A stretch of DNA of 64,000 nucleotides from Haloferax marinisediminis (GCF_009674585.1 NZ_WKJP01000001.1:1302001-1366000), one strand, 5' to 3'; numbered from the stretch's first letter, positions 8,890-19,083 are shown. Made by a program: numbers and translations. Notes: a model not told the origin generated them from the letters alone.

Positions 8890-9471
8890 TTATCGGAGTG
8901 CTGCGGTGAGCGCCCCGCCGGCAGTACCCAGTGCGAGGGGATACACCCCTCCGGCGAGGAGCGCGGCAGTCACCGGGTCCGGACGAGCGACGGCGTCTCC
9001 AATCGAGACGGCGAACAGTGCGATACCCGCGAGCGCGACGGGCATGTACCCGAGTGCCGTCGTCGCGCCAGCGATTGCGCCAGATTTCACCGACGAGTGG
9101 CCGCTGGCGACAGTCACTGCGGCACCTGCCGCGAGCAACGCGACGATGGGAACCGCGTACAGTGCCGGAGAGAACGCACCCACGTTCTCGATGAGGTTGG
9201 TCGACGAGGTGGTCCCGAAGAGTCCCGGGAACGTCGTCGTCGCGCCGTGAGCGTTCAGAAACACCCACCCGACGACTTTCCACGTCGCGAGGTCCGAGCC
9301 GAGGGCTTCGAGCACCTGACTCGCTGTCGAGTTCTCGATGGTGGTCGACGTGGCGAGGTAGGTCGTCAGGTACGCGAGGAGGGCAGCACCGAGACCTGCG
9401 ATTGCTCCGAGGCCGGCGGTTCGGAGTGGTGTGTGTGACGATTCGGAGACCGATTCAGTTGCCACTGACAT
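8890..9471 (-). CDS. Haloarchaeal membrane protein of unknown function
   Basis: A 193-residue Ala/Gly-rich protein with about five hydrophobic helices (for example LGAIAGLGAALLAYLTTYLA and a pair around VPIVALLAAGAAVTV). There are no charged motifs suggestive of transport or catalysis. The ATG at 9471 is selected since the frame upstream is arginine-rich and of low quality. It lies divergent from the amidohydrolase. No function is proposed. Confidence 0.55.
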   Translation of the reverse strand: MSVATESVSESSHTPLRTAGLGAIAGLGAALLAYLTTYLATSTTIENSTASQVLEALGSDLATWKVVGWVFLNAHGATTTFPGLFGTTSSTNLIENVGAFSPALYAVPIVALLAAGAAVTVASGHSSVKSGAIAGATTALGYMPVALAGIALFAVSIGDAVARPDPVTAALLAGGVYPLALGTAGGALTAALR

Positions 9472-9604
9472 CGTGTCGGGAGCGATTGTCCGTTTCCGAT
9501 AAATATCTCGTGGCCACCGTGTGGAACGATAGTAGTGCGCATGCACGGTTCCTCGGCGACGAAAGAGGGGCACGTTCAAGTCCTGTGGGGCGATACCGAA
9601 GGCC

Positions 9605-10777
9605 ATGCTACTCCGAAGTGCCCGTGTGATACAGGGCGGGCACGTCACCGAAGAGACGGACGTGCGGACCGACCCCGAGACGGGCCGAATCGTCTCGGTC
9701 GGTGACCTCGCCCCCCGAGACGCCGAACGAGTGGTCGACCTGTCCGGGAAGACAGTCACACCCGGGTTAGTGGACGCGCACGTTCACTTCTCGTTGTCCG
9801 GAGAGCGGAGCGTCGAGGACGTCGTCGGCCTCTCCACCCCAGAACTCACGCTCGTCGAGGCACGAAACGCTCGGAAGACGCTCGAAGCGGGCATCACAGG
9901 TGTCCGTGCGATGGGCGCTCGCGACATCGACGTGGTTCTCAAACGTGCTATCGAGACAGGTGATGTCCCCGGTCCACGGATGATTGCGAACTGCCGGTCG
10001 ATTACGATTACCGGCGGCCACGGCCACCACATGGGCCGCGAGGTCGACGGTGCCGACGACGCCCGAAAAGCAGTCCGAGAACAGGTCAAACGCGGTGCAG
10101 ACTTCATCAAGTTCATGACCACCGGTGGGGTGACGACGCCCGGTAGCGACCCCGGTGCCGTCGCCTTCACCGACGACGAACTCCACGCACTCGTCGACGA
10201 GGCACATCGTCGCGGCGTCCACACGGCAACCCACGCCCACGGCGCTGAGGGAGTAAAAGCCGCCATCAGAGCGGGCGTAGATACGGTCGAACACGGGACG
10301 TTCCTCGACGACGAGGCTATCGACCTCTTTCTCGACCACGACGTGACGCTCGTGCCGACGCTCTCGGCACCGTACCACATCTCCCGCAACACCGAGGCGG
10401 CGACGAACGAAGACGTGTCGAAAGTCGAATTCGTCTACGACCAGCACCTCGAATCGTTCCGCATGGCGGTCGAAGCGGGTGTCACCATCGCGGGTGGGAC
10501 CGACGCCGGGACGCCGTTCAACTACCACGGCGGCAACGCGTCCGAGATTCAGTTCATGGCGCAACACGGCATGGAACCCATCGACGCGATTCGGGCGATG
10601 ACCGAGACGGCCGCAGAAGCAATCGGCTTGGACGACTGCGGCGTCGTCGAACCCGGTGCCTACGCCGACCTACTCGTCTTCGACGACGACCCGCTGGTGG
10701 ACCTCACGGTGCTAAACGACCCGACGGCGGTGCTGAAAGGTGGCCGTGTCGTCTCTGGGTCGCTCCCGGAAAACTGA
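9605..10777 (+). CDS. Amidohydrolase family protein (imidazolonepropionase-like)
   Basis: A 390-residue metal-dependent amidohydrolase. The metal site motif HVHFS follows TPGLVDA. A conserved Lys in GADFIKFMTTGG is in the position of the metal-bridging residue, and His residues follow in HTATHAHG and TVEHGTF. The terminal Asp is in AGGTDAGTPF. The C-terminal sequence GAYADLLVFDDDPL closes the composite beta domain typical of the superfamily. The likely substrate class is a cyclic amide or X-Pro peptide, but the sequence does not decide. It is convergent with the following acetyltransferase genes. Confidence 0.8.
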   Translation: MLLRSARVIQGGHVTEETDVRTDPETGRIVSVGDLAPRDAERVVDLSGKTVTPGLVDAHVHFSLSGERSVEDVVGLSTPELTLVEARNARKTLEAGITGVRAMGARDIDVVLKRAIETGDVPGPRMIANCRSITITGGHGHHMGREVDGADDARKAVREQVKRGADFIKFMTTGGVTTPGSDPGAVAFTDDELHALVDEAHRRGVHTATHAHGAEGVKAAIRAGVDTVEHGTFLDDEAIDLFLDHDVTLVPTLSAPYHISRNTEAATNEDVSKVEFVYDQHLESFRMAVEAGVTIAGGTDAGTPFNYHGGNASEIQFMAQHGMEPIDAIRAMTETAAEAIGLDDCGVVEPGAYADLLVFDDDPLVDLTVLNDPTAVLKGGRVVSGSLPEN

Positions 10778-10786
10778 GTCTCCAAC

Positions 10787-11427
10787 TCAGATGACGTCGC
10801 TCGCGTCCCAGTAGAACTCGGCGTCGTACTCGCCGTCCGTCGCGTCGAGCCACTCCTCGCGTGAGACGCTGTATACGTACTGGTCTGCAATCTCGTCGCC
10901 GGTCGACAGACTGTTTCGTTTTCGGCCGTCGCGTCGGCCGCCGAGCGAGTCCATGTAGTTCTCGATGGCTCGCTGTGAGTTCTCGTTCGCCACGGCGTGT
11001 TGGACCTCGACGACCTCTAAGTCGAGGACGTCGAAGGCCAGTGCGACGAGTGCTCTCGCGCGCTCACCCGAGTAGCCGCGGCCCCAGTACCGGGACGAAG
11101 CCAGAGTCCGAGTCGACCGACTCGGCGGTCCCATTCGGTGTGGAGGCCGCCGAAGCCAGCGAGTTCACCCGCGTCGCCTTCGCCCTCACGTGGGAAGATT
11201 CCAAACTGGGCACTCTCCGCGTCGGTCCACTTCGACGCACAGTCGTCCAGGAAGTCCAACGTCACTTTCGGCGTCTCGTGACGCGACCATGGCATGAACT
11301 GGGTCACGTCGTCCATGTACGGCTTCGAGCAGATGTCGTAGGCGTCGTACGTGTCGATATGCGCTGGAGTTGCTGAAACCAGTCGAAGGCGTTCGGTTTC
11401 GACGACTTCTGGATAGAGGTCACTCAT
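10787..11427 (-). pseudogene. GNAT acetyltransferase broken by a single-base deletion
   Basis: The N-terminal half (11427 to about 11090) reads MSDLYPEVVETERLRLVSAT and ends in frame at LGLWLR. The C-terminal half continues in another frame with YWGRGYSGERARALVALAFD. Restoring one C in the CCC run near 11094 joins them into a 213-residue protein, exactly the length of the intact paralog just upstream. It therefore looks like a RimJ/RimL-type GNAT that is either recently inactivated or affected by a sequencing error. Its ATG overlaps the stop of the upstream paralog (ATGAGTGA), so the two are translationally coupled. Confidence 0.75.
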
Positions 11428-12061
11428 CGTCGTCCTCCCAGCGGAATTCGGCATCGTACTCGCCCCCAGTGGCGTCGGACCACTGGGCGTGGGTCACAGA
11501 CCACGCGCGAACGTCACGGGGGGTGCCGTCGGCGTCGACCACCTCGTTGCGGAACGTCCCGTCTTCCTGTCCACCGAATCGTTCGGTGTACTTCGAGATT
11601 GCGCGACACGAGGCGTCGTTCTCCGGAATGGCGTACGCGAGGGCGACGTCGAGGTCTAACAGGTCGAACACCGCCGCGAAGAAGGCCGCAGCGCGCTCGC
11701 CCGAGTAGCCACGACCCCAGAACTTCTTTCTGAGCCACATGCCGTAGATGGCACGGCGATTGTCCCACTCTGGCTTGAAACCGGCCGTGCCGGCGAACTC
11801 GCCTGCACCGTCTTCTCCCTCACGGGGGAAGATGGCGTAGATGGCATTCTCGGCGGCTGCGTGCTGTTCTTCGGCCTTTTTGAAGAAGTCGAACGCCTCT
11901 TTCGGCGTCTCGTGGGGGTTCCACGTGACGTACTCCGTCTCCTCTTCGATAGTGTTCGACCGTGAGGCGGCGAAGTAGTCGTACGCTTCCAACGGGTCGA
12001 CGACCTCCCGCGACAGGGCACGAAGCCGCAGCCGTGGGGTGACAATTTCGTCGGGGAACAT
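11420..12061 (-). CDS. GNAT N-acetyltransferase, RimJ/RimL type
   Basis: A 213-residue acetyltransferase with the RimJ/RimL opening TPRLRLRALSREVVDPLEAY and the acetyl-CoA motif FWGRGYSGERAAAFFAAVFD (about 123-142). It is paralogous along its whole length to the broken gene directly downstream, with which it overlaps by 8 bases. The pair probably arose by tandem duplication. RimJ/RimL relatives acetylate ribosomal protein N-termini or small molecules such as antibiotics; the substrate here is unknown. Confidence 0.8.
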   Translation of the reverse strand: MFPDEIVTPRLRLRALSREVVDPLEAYDYFAASRSNTIEEETEYVTWNPHETPKEAFDFFKKAEEQHAAAENAIYAIFPREGEDGAGEFAGTAGFKPEWDNRRAIYGMWLRKKFWGRGYSGERAAAFFAAVFDLLDLDVALAYAIPENDASCRAISKYTERFGGQEDGTFRNEVVDADGTPRDVRAWSVTHAQWSDATGGEYDAEFRWEDDDE

Positions 12062-12144
12062 AGAACAGAGCGCACTCAGAGCGAATTGATAAGCTTACCG
12101 AATACTGACATATGTCAACACACGGCGCAAGACCCCGAGAGAGC

Positions 12145-13434
12145 TCAGTCGTCTCCTTGCGGACTTCCCCGCGTCGAACCGACAGCGGTCACGTAGTCAC
12201 CGAATTCGGGATGGGTCTCGCGCATCCAGAGGAGTGCGATGCCTCCGGAGACGAACATCGCAGCGGCGGTTACGTAGAACGCCATCTGGACCGAGGCGAG
12301 GTCGGCGGCGAGGCCGATGATGATTGCTCCGAACCCGTAGCCAGCGTCGCGCCACATCCGGTAGACGCCGAGTCCGGTCGCACGCCACGTCGGATGTGCG
12401 GCGTCGCCGACGACAGTGATGAGGTTCGGGTACAAGAGTGCCATGCCGATACCCGTGAGACCAGCGGTCGCCATCCACGCGAGATAGCCCGAGACGAACG
12501 TCGTCGCGAGGACACCTGCGCCGGCGAGGAACATTCCAGCGACGACAGGTGGACGGCGACCGATGTCGTCGGCGAGTTTTCCGGTGTACAGTTGGAGGAC
12601 ACCCCAGACGCCGCCGTACACACCAACGACACCGCCGACTTCCACGACCGACAGTCCCGCGGACGTGAGGTACAGTGGGTAGGCAATCCAGACGAGCGCA
12701 TCCACGAACTTCTCGACGCTTCCGGCCTGCGCGGCCGCGAACAACGTCTTGTCACCCCACGTCGCTCGTTTCAATACGTCCACGAACGGGAGGTTCGCGT
12801 CCTGTTCGTCGCCAGTGTCGGACGCGTCGGCCTCCGCTTCTGCGTACGGCAAGGTCTCGTCGACGAAGAACACCGAGACGACGAGACCGAGAAGAACGAC
12901 GCCCACGAGAAAGACGAACGGGGCGGGGCGAAGGCCGTACTGTCCGGCGATGATACCCGTGACCCACGACCCGACGGCAACTCCGCCGTAGCCGAACGCT
13001 TCGTCGAGGCCGACTGCGAGTCCACGGCGCTCACTCCCCGCGAGGTCGATTTTTGCGTTGACGCTCATACTCCACGCGAGTCCCTGATTGACGCCGAGGA
13101 GGACGTTTCCGACCGTCACCCACCACCAGTTCGGTGCGTAGATGAGAACGAGTGGAATCGGGAGTGCGACCAGCCATCCTGCCACGAGAATCGGCTTTCT
13201 ACCGTACGTCTCGGCCCACTTCCCGCCGTAGAGGTTGAGCAGTGCCTTGACGAACCCGAAACTCATCACGAACGACCCGATGACGAGCACCGATTCCACG
13301 CCGAGCACGTCTCGTCCGAGGATAGGAACGACGTTCCGTTCCGACCCAATCGTCAACCCGACGGCGAAAACCGTCACCAACTGGAGGACGAACTGCTGCC
13401 AATTCTCACGAATTCCGTGTGTGTAGCGTCCCAT
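12145..13434 (-). CDS. Major facilitator superfamily transporter
   Basis: A 429-residue membrane protein with about 12 predicted helices and the MFS loop motif between helices 2 and 3, YGGKWAETYGRKPILVAGW. A matching motif recurs in the second half (YTGKLADDIGRRPPVVAGM). A charged, Glu/Asp-rich central loop (about 205-225) separates the two six-helix halves. It is likely a proton-driven drug or metabolite exporter in the cytoplasmic membrane; the substrate is unknown. It lies just downstream of the acetyltransferase pair but is convergent with nothing recognisable. Confidence 0.8.
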   Translation of the reverse strand: MGRYTHGIRENWQQFVLQLVTVFAVGLTIGSERNVVPILGRDVLGVESVLVIGSFVMSFGFVKALLNLYGGKWAETYGRKPILVAGWLVALPIPLVLIYAPNWWWVTVGNVLLGVNQGLAWSMSVNAKIDLAGSERRGLAVGLDEAFGYGGVAVGSWVTGIIAGQYGLRPAPFVFLVGVVLLGLVVSVFFVDETLPYAEAEADASDTGDEQDANLPFVDVLKRATWGDKTLFAAAQAGSVEKFVDALVWIAYPLYLTSAGLSVVEVGGVVGVYGGVWGVLQLYTGKLADDIGRRPPVVAGMFLAGAGVLATTFVSGYLAWMATAGLTGIGMALLYPNLITVVGDAAHPTWRATGLGVYRMWRDAGYGFGAIIIGLAADLASVQMAFYVTAAAMFVSGGIALLWMRETHPEFGDYVTAVGSTRGSPQGDD

Positions 13435-13555
13435 CGAGTATGGGAAGGTCTGAGACCAGCGTACTAATAGTGCTCGATAATCACATTACTATGCACGACA
13501 GCGTACCTCACTCAGAGACTGTGCACGAAGCGTGCTGGTGCTCGCGACGCAGCAC

Positions 13556-14032
13556 TCACTGACTGTTGTTCACGCTCGCGGACGCAACCCGCTTTGCGAA
13601 CTGCGCACCCGCGCGGTCGTACGCCTCGTCGAGAAGCGGCCGAAGCACCGTCTCGACAGTCGTTTCGGACGGTGAGACGACGCTAACCCATCCGGCCCAC
13701 CCGTAGACAGGGTGAGGCAGTAGTTCGTCGACAGTCGTGAAATCGTGTCCAGTGTCGACGACATCGCCCTTCGGCGGGCGTTCTGGGCGCGCGCCGAACA
13801 ACCGTCGGTAGGTGGCCTCGCTCACACCGAAATTCACGCGCCAGACGTCATCACGATAGAGGTGTGATGCGGAGTCGTTCTCGCTGTCGCGGTCTTTGAC
13901 AGTCACGAAGTACGTCCCGCGAGGGAGTCGTCCGCCGGGGTTGTAGAAGAGACCCTGTTCGCCCCATGCGTCGTCGAGGACCACGTCGTCGTACCGTTCT
14001 TCGACGTATCTGAGGAAGTCCGTTGGATTCAC
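13556..14032 (-). CDS. DUF6194-like protein
   Basis: A 158-residue soluble protein. The order of features (AWGEQGLFYNPGGRLPRGTY near 22-41, VTVKDRDSENDSASHL, WRVNFGV, and a C-terminal PHPVYGWAGWVSVVSPS) matches what I recall of the DUF6194/MmcQ-YjbR-like group. These are small alpha/beta proteins of unknown role. The ATG at 14032 is the first in frame with good acidic codon use downstream. Confidence 0.5.
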   Translation of the reverse strand: MNPTDFLRYVEERYDDVVLDDAWGEQGLFYNPGGRLPRGTYFVTVKDRDSENDSASHLYRDDVWRVNFGVSEATYRRLFGARPERPPKGDVVDTGHDFTTVDELLPHPVYGWAGWVSVVSPSETTVETVLRPLLDEAYDRAGAQFAKRVASASVNNSQ

Positions 14033-14217
14033 ACCCAGTCAACGCGCTCTGAGAGCGTTAACATTCCTGCGGTGACACGTCGCGTGTGGTGTCGCCACGC
14101 TCGTGTCCATCGGAGAATCGGCGCAGGTACGACGACCCATGACACCGTATCTCACAGCCTGAGAATCACATGTGAACTACTTGTCTTTTTGGCGCGTCTA
14201 GGTACGGGGAGGATGGG

Positions 14218-14610
14218 ATGAACTGGGAGAGGGTCGTTGCAGTGTACGCACTCGTCGTCGGAGTCTCGATACTCGGACTGTGGGTCGTACTCGTGCAAAC
14301 AGAGCAAGTTGGAGCGTTACGAACAGAGCCATTTTCGATGTTCACGCATCTCGTCGCAGAGGGGTTGACAGCGGTTGCACTCCTCGGTGCAGGAATCGGC
14401 CTCGTTCGACAGACAGATTGGGCACGTCCACTCAGCCTCGTCGCGTTCGGGATGCTGCTCTACACCGTCATCAACAGCGCGGGCTACTACGCCCAACTCG
14501 GAGAGATTGCTGCCATGATGGTGTTTTCTGGACTGGCGTTCACGACGGTGGTCGTCCTCGGATGGGCACTGATGGACGTCCGACAGAAGACGAGTCGCGC
14601 CTCGTGGTGA
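14218..14610 (+). CDS. Small membrane protein, four helices
   Basis: A 130-residue protein made of four hydrophobic helices (VVAVYALVVGVSILGLWVVL first, then segments around 41-60, 74-92 and 98-117) joined by short loops. No family is recognised. The last residues, RQKTSRASW, form a basic tail, which suggests the C-terminus is cytoplasmic. It precedes the DUF998 gene on the same strand with a 113-base gap. Confidence 0.55.
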   Translation: MNWERVVAVYALVVGVSILGLWVVLVQTEQVGALRTEPFSMFTHLVAEGLTAVALLGAGIGLVRQTDWARPLSLVAFGMLLYTVINSAGYYAQLGEIAAMMVFSGLAFTTVVVLGWALMDVRQKTSRASW

Positions 14611-14723
14611 GCGGAAGTGGCGTGACGGGTGTTCTCGTGGCACTTTGCGACGGTTCTCGTAAGTGAAGAACTGTCGACTACGGCTTTTATCGCCGCAATG
14701 AATTGTTCACGTGGTGACTAGCG

Positions 14724-15395
14724 ATGACTCAGATGCAGCGCGAAACGGTCCCTGTTGGCGCAGTTCGAGAGAGGCTCGGTGACGGACGAACACTGGCTGG
14801 TGTTCTCTTTTTCACCCTTGCAGCACAGTTCATGACGGTAATTATGCTCGCCGCCGCGATGGTTCCCGGCTACAACTTCAACACCGCGGCCATCAGCGAC
14901 CTCGGCGTCTTCCCCGAGACGGCGTTACTGTTCAACGTCTCGCTCGTCGTCGTCGGGGTGTTCAATCTACTCGGTGGCTACGCGTTCTACCGAACCCACG
15001 GCACCCGCTGGCTCCTTGCGTTGTTCGGAATCGCCGGACTCGGTGCCATCGTCGCGGGACTCTTCCCGCTCGGAACCTCCGACCTCCACAGTCTCGGTGC
15101 GCTGCTCGCGTTCCTGTTCTTCAACCTGCAGGCGCTCGGCACCGCGACACGACTCGACGGTGCGATGAAGGCCGTCTCGATACTCGCGGGTGTCGTCGGC
15201 CTCGTCTTCGTCGCGCTCATGATTGTCGGTGACAGCGGTAACGCGGCAGCCTTCGGCGTAATCGGCCACGGCGGCACCGAGCGCATGATCGTCTACCCAC
15301 CGATGATGTGGCTCGTCGCCTTCGGTGGCTACCTCATGGCGACGCCCGGTAGACGAGGTGTCTCCACTGACGCACCCACCGCTGGCGCCGACTGA
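14724..15395 (+). CDS. DUF998 family membrane protein
   Basis: A 223-residue protein with six hydrophobic helices. It has the DUF998 hallmark after the first helix, PGYNFNTAAISDLGVFPETA (about 49-68), then GLFPLGTSDLHSLGA and GHGGTERMIVYP. The family is widespread in archaea and of unknown function. It has its own start region and ends shortly before the serine hydrolase, so the two may share a transcript. Confidence 0.75.
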   Translation: MTQMQRETVPVGAVRERLGDGRTLAGVLFFTLAAQFMTVIMLAAAMVPGYNFNTAAISDLGVFPETALLFNVSLVVVGVFNLLGGYAFYRTHGTRWLLALFGIAGLGAIVAGLFPLGTSDLHSLGALLAFLFFNLQALGTATRLDGAMKAVSILAGVVGLVFVALMIVGDSGNAAAFGVIGHGGTERMIVYPPMMWLVAFGGYLMATPGRRGVSTDAPTAGAD

Positions 15396-15492
15396 AGGTC
15401 GGACCCTCCACCGACTGCTCGCCCACTCGGGCGTACGTACGGCCCGGTGTAGACCACTCCACTACGCAGAACCCTCTATCCAGACTCCACCC

Positions 15493-17471
15493 ATGACCCC
15501 CGCTTCCATCCGAACCGTCGTCGTACTCACCCTCGTCCTCGTCGTCGCGAGCACACCTGTTCTCGCGTCAGTCGCGGACCCGACTGCCCTACGCAGTGAC
15601 ACTGCAGTGTCTCCCGTCGATGCCTCGCAGATTGACGGTGATGCCATCGATGCCAGCGAGTTCGAGTCGTGGCTAGACGCTACGATGGCCAGCCAACTCG
15701 AAGCGTACCGCGTCCCCGGTGCAGCAGTGGTACTCGTACAGGATGGCGATGTCGTCCTCGCGAAAGGGTACGGCTACGCCGACGTCGATGCCGAGACACC
15801 AGTCGTCGCGAACGAGACCGTCTTCGGCGTCGGGTCGACCTCGAAACTCGTCACGTGGACGGCCGTGATGCAAGGCGTCGAAGACGGGCGACTCGACCTC
15901 GACCGCGACGTCAACGACTACCTGACTGAGTCACCCGTCACAGTTCCGGACACGTACCCTGAACCAATCACACTCGAACACCTCGGAACCCACACCGCGG
16001 GCTACGAGGATTCGTTTGGCGGGACGCTCGTCGACGACCCGAGCGACCTGCGACCACTCGGTGAGGTTCTCGCCGAAAACCAACCGAACCGCGTTCGCCC
16101 ACCGGGTGAGTCCGTTGGGTACTCGAACTACGGCGCGGGATTAGCCGGCCACGTCGTCGAAGAACAGTACGACACGACCTTTACAGCGTACGTCGAGCAG
16201 CACGTCTTCGACCCGCTGGAGATGCACGACAGTACCTACGACCAACCCGTCCCAGCGAAGCTCCAGTCGCGCCTCTCGAAGGGGTACATCTACCAGAACG
16301 GCGAGTACGTCTCGCAGGAGCCGCAAATCTGGGGAATTGCCCCACAGGGCGGTGCCATGCGTGCGACGGCGACCGACATGGGGAACTTCATGGTCGCACA
16401 CCTCGGTGAGGGCCAGTTCGGGTCCGAACGCATCCTCGAAGCGAACACGGTCACAGAGATGCACCGCCAACACTTCGCGAAGGAACCCGACGCTCCAGAA
16501 CTCAACGGGATGGCGTACGGCTTCATCGAGATGGACCGAAACGACGAACGAATCGTCGGCCACTGGGGCGACACGGCGTTCTTCCGGAGTCTGCTCGCCC
16601 TGTACCCAGAGCGCGACACCGGCCTGTTCGTCGTCTACAACTCCCCGGTGGACACGACGCTCGGTTCGAACTCCTACAGGAGTTCACGGACCGCTACTAC
16701 CCTCGGGCTGACGCGCCGGTCGTCGACCCCCCAGCAGGAGCGTCCGAACGGGCGGCAGCACTCACCGGCTCCTACCGGTCGTTGACGGTCTCAGAGACCT
16801 CGTGGCACCGCGTCCTCGGCGTGATGACGCGGACGTTCGCGGTCAGTTCGACAGACGACGGCTATCTCACGACACGACGCCTCGGCGGCGAACCTCGGAC
16901 GTGGGTCGAACTCCGACCCGGTGTCTACGAAGCGGTCGGTGGACAGGAGAAACTCGTCTTCAGTATCGACGAGACCGGTCGGGCCACACACGTGTACTTC
17001 GGGAACTTCGGCCCGGCGACGTACGAACGTGTCCCCTGGTACGAATCACTGACTGCCACGCTTGGCATCCTCGCCGGGGGTGTCGTCGCGTTCGTCTCGC
17101 TGCTCGTGTTGCTCCCCGGCGGCTATCTGTGGCGACGGTTCCGTGGTGATGCGCCCCCGGCCGACCGCGAACGGGCGGCCCGATGGCTGCTGGGCGTGTC
17201 GAGTCTGCTGTGGCTCGCCACCGTGGTCATCTTCGTCTTCGCGTGGCTGAACTTCAACGCCGAAGTCGCCTCCCCGTCGCTCGCGCTTCGTGTCGGGATG
17301 GTCCTCCCATACCTCGCACTCGTCGGAACAGTCGGGTCTGCAGTCGCGACAGTTCTCGCGTGGCGCGACGACTACTGGACAGTTCCCATCCGTCTCCACT
17401 ACACTATCGTGACGCTCGCGGCGTTCCTCGTCGCGTGGCAACTCTCGCTGTTGGGCATCCTTCGGCCCTGA
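15493..17471 (+). pseudogene. Beta-lactamase-fold serine hydrolase with frameshift
   Basis: The first part (15493 to about 16665) encodes a signal peptide (MTPASIRTVVVLTLVLVVAS) and a class C beta-lactamase-like domain with the SxxK motif S115-T-S-K118, YSN at 210-212 and a late HWGD motif. After position about 16665 the frame must shift by one to read ELLQEFTDRYYPRADAPVVD, then a beta domain and four C-terminal membrane helices ending at 17471. Adding one G at the TCG/GAA junction yields one 659-residue protein, a layout known for archaeal serine hydrolases. Read as deposited, the protein ends early at 16785. It is followed by a CPBP protease gene. Confidence 0.8.
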
Positions 17472-17528
17472 AAACTGAGTGAAAATCATGAAACCACTGA
17501 TACAAATCTCCAACACCGGTGATGCACA

Positions 17529-18413
17529 ATGAGAGCCAACCGACTCCGCGACGTCGTCGCCGACAGGCCAGTCACGTCGTTTTTCGTCCTCGCGTATGCG
17601 TTCTCGTGGATTGCGTGGTCCCCGCTCGTCTTCGGGGTCGAGGGACCACTCCAGACTGCGAGTTTCATCGCGGGTGGATTCGGCCCAGCGGTCGCTGGTG
17701 CTGTCACCACGTGGCTCGCTGGCGACTCCGTCAGAGCGTGGGCACGCCAAATCGTGTACTGGCGCGTCGCCCCGAGGTGGTATCTCGTTGCCTTCGGACT
17801 TCCGCTCCTCGTCGTCGCGTTGGGAACGGTGGGTATCGGACTCGCCAGCATCGACGTCGACCTCGGCTTGCTCCCGGGCCGAACGACGGCACTCGTCGTC
17901 GGGTACGTGACTGTCGCGCTCGTCGGTGGCGGTAACGAAGAACCCGGCTGGCGTGGGTTCGCGCTCCCCCGACTCCAGGACCGACACGACCCACTCCGGT
18001 CGACGCTGGTCCTCGGCGTAGTCTGGGCGTTCTGGCACGTTCCGTTACTGGCGTCGGGACCGACGCCCCTCTCCGGAATGGATGCGCTCGGAGAGCAGGC
18101 CCCGACCATCGTGCTTCAAATCCTGAACATCGTCGGGTTCGCGTTCCTCTTGACGTGGGTGTACAACGGGACGAACAGCGTCCTTCTCGCGCTGCTCACT
18201 CACGCCGGGTTCAACACGGCAAACAGCACGCTCGTGCCGCTTCCGCTCGACGCCCTCGCCGGTGCCGACTCCACGGCGGTTCTCGTCGCGATTACGGTCG
18301 CCGTGTGGGTCGTCGCCATCGCGTTGGTCGTCCTCACCGGTGGTCGACTCGGATACGATGGCACCGCTACCTCACTCGACGCAGGGCGTGACGCGTCTCC
18401 ACTGAGTGAATGA
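17529..18413 (+). CDS. CPBP family intramembrane metalloprotease
   Basis: A 294-residue membrane protein with about eight helices. The CPBP (CAAX/Abi) motifs are all present: EEPGWRG with Glu137, Glu138 and Arg142, WAFWHVPL with His170, and LLTHAGFN with His225. These form the predicted metal site in the membrane. Family members cleave prenylated or other membrane proteins, and some work in bacteriocin immunity. The start is 58 bases after the serine hydrolase, so an operon is likely. The substrate is unknown. Confidence 0.85.
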   Translation: MRANRLRDVVADRPVTSFFVLAYAFSWIAWSPLVFGVEGPLQTASFIAGGFGPAVAGAVTTWLAGDSVRAWARQIVYWRVAPRWYLVAFGLPLLVVALGTVGIGLASIDVDLGLLPGRTTALVVGYVTVALVGGGNEEPGWRGFALPRLQDRHDPLRSTLVLGVVWAFWHVPLLASGPTPLSGMDALGEQAPTIVLQILNIVGFAFLLTWVYNGTNSVLLALLTHAGFNTANSTLVPLPLDALAGADSTAVLVAITVAVWVVAIALVVLTGGRLGYDGTATSLDAGRDASPLSE

Positions 18414-18450
18414 GGTGCTCCCCGACGCGAGATGCGGCGCTCTCGAAGAC

Positions 18451-19083
18451 TTAGTGACTGGCCCTCACTGTCGCTTCGAGAAATCCGCCGACTTCCATCG
18501 CATCAGTCCAGAGAGCGCGGTACGCAATGGTTCCGTCGGGAGCGACGACGTACACCATGTTCGGCGCACCACCGTACTTCGTCGAGACGTTTCGTGGCAC
18601 GTCGTCGACGAGGACAGTCATTGGAACGTCTTCTTCGGCGACGAGTCGCTCGGCGAGTCGACGGCGGCCGTCGTAGGTGTCTGGGTTGTCGACGTCGAGG
18701 AACTGCCCCTGGTTGGGGTGGGCTTCGGTCTGATAGACGAGCGCGAACGTCACGTCGTCCGAGTCAGCCCAGTCTGTTGCCAGTCGAGCCATCCCTCGAA
18801 TCTGCCGGCGATACATCGGACAGGTGTACGACCCGAACTCGAGGACGACGTACTCGCCGCGGTGGTCCGAGAGCGAGAACGACTCGCCGTCGACCGTCTG
18901 AAGTGTGAACTCTGGCGCCGGGTCGCCGACCGAGAGAAACTCGTCGAAGTCGTCCATCTCGACTGCCGGGTCCGTCTTGTAGTCGAGGATACCGCGGACG
19001 AACCGTATCGGGGTCCGGACCATTCGGTTCCGCACGAAGGCCTGATAGAGGTTCGCCGGGACGTTAGGTGGTGTCTTGTGCAT
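18451..19083 (-). CDS. Deiodinase-like/thioredoxin-fold redox protein
   Basis: A 210-residue protein with a thioredoxin fold. The GDPAPEFTLQTVDGESFSLS segment (53-72) is the AhpC/TSA-like entry strand. The active region EFGSYTCPMYRRQ (82-94) has a single Cys88 in the place where vertebrate iodothyronine deiodinases carry selenocysteine, and the surrounding FGSxTCP pattern is that family's. There is no resolving cysteine nearby. I infer a cytoplasmic thiol peroxidase or reductase of the deiodinase-like group; real deiodination is not implied. A GTG start at 19155 would extend it by 24 poor residues. Confidence 0.65.
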   Translation of the reverse strand: MHKTPPNVPANLYQAFVRNRMVRTPIRFVRGILDYKTDPAVEMDDFDEFLSVGDPAPEFTLQTVDGESFSLSDHRGEYVVLEFGSYTCPMYRRQIRGMARLATDWADSDDVTFALVYQTEAHPNQGQFLDVDNPDTYDGRRRLAERLVAEEDVPMTVLVDDVPRNVSTKYGGAPNMVYVVAPDGTIAYRALWTDAMEVGGFLEATVRASH

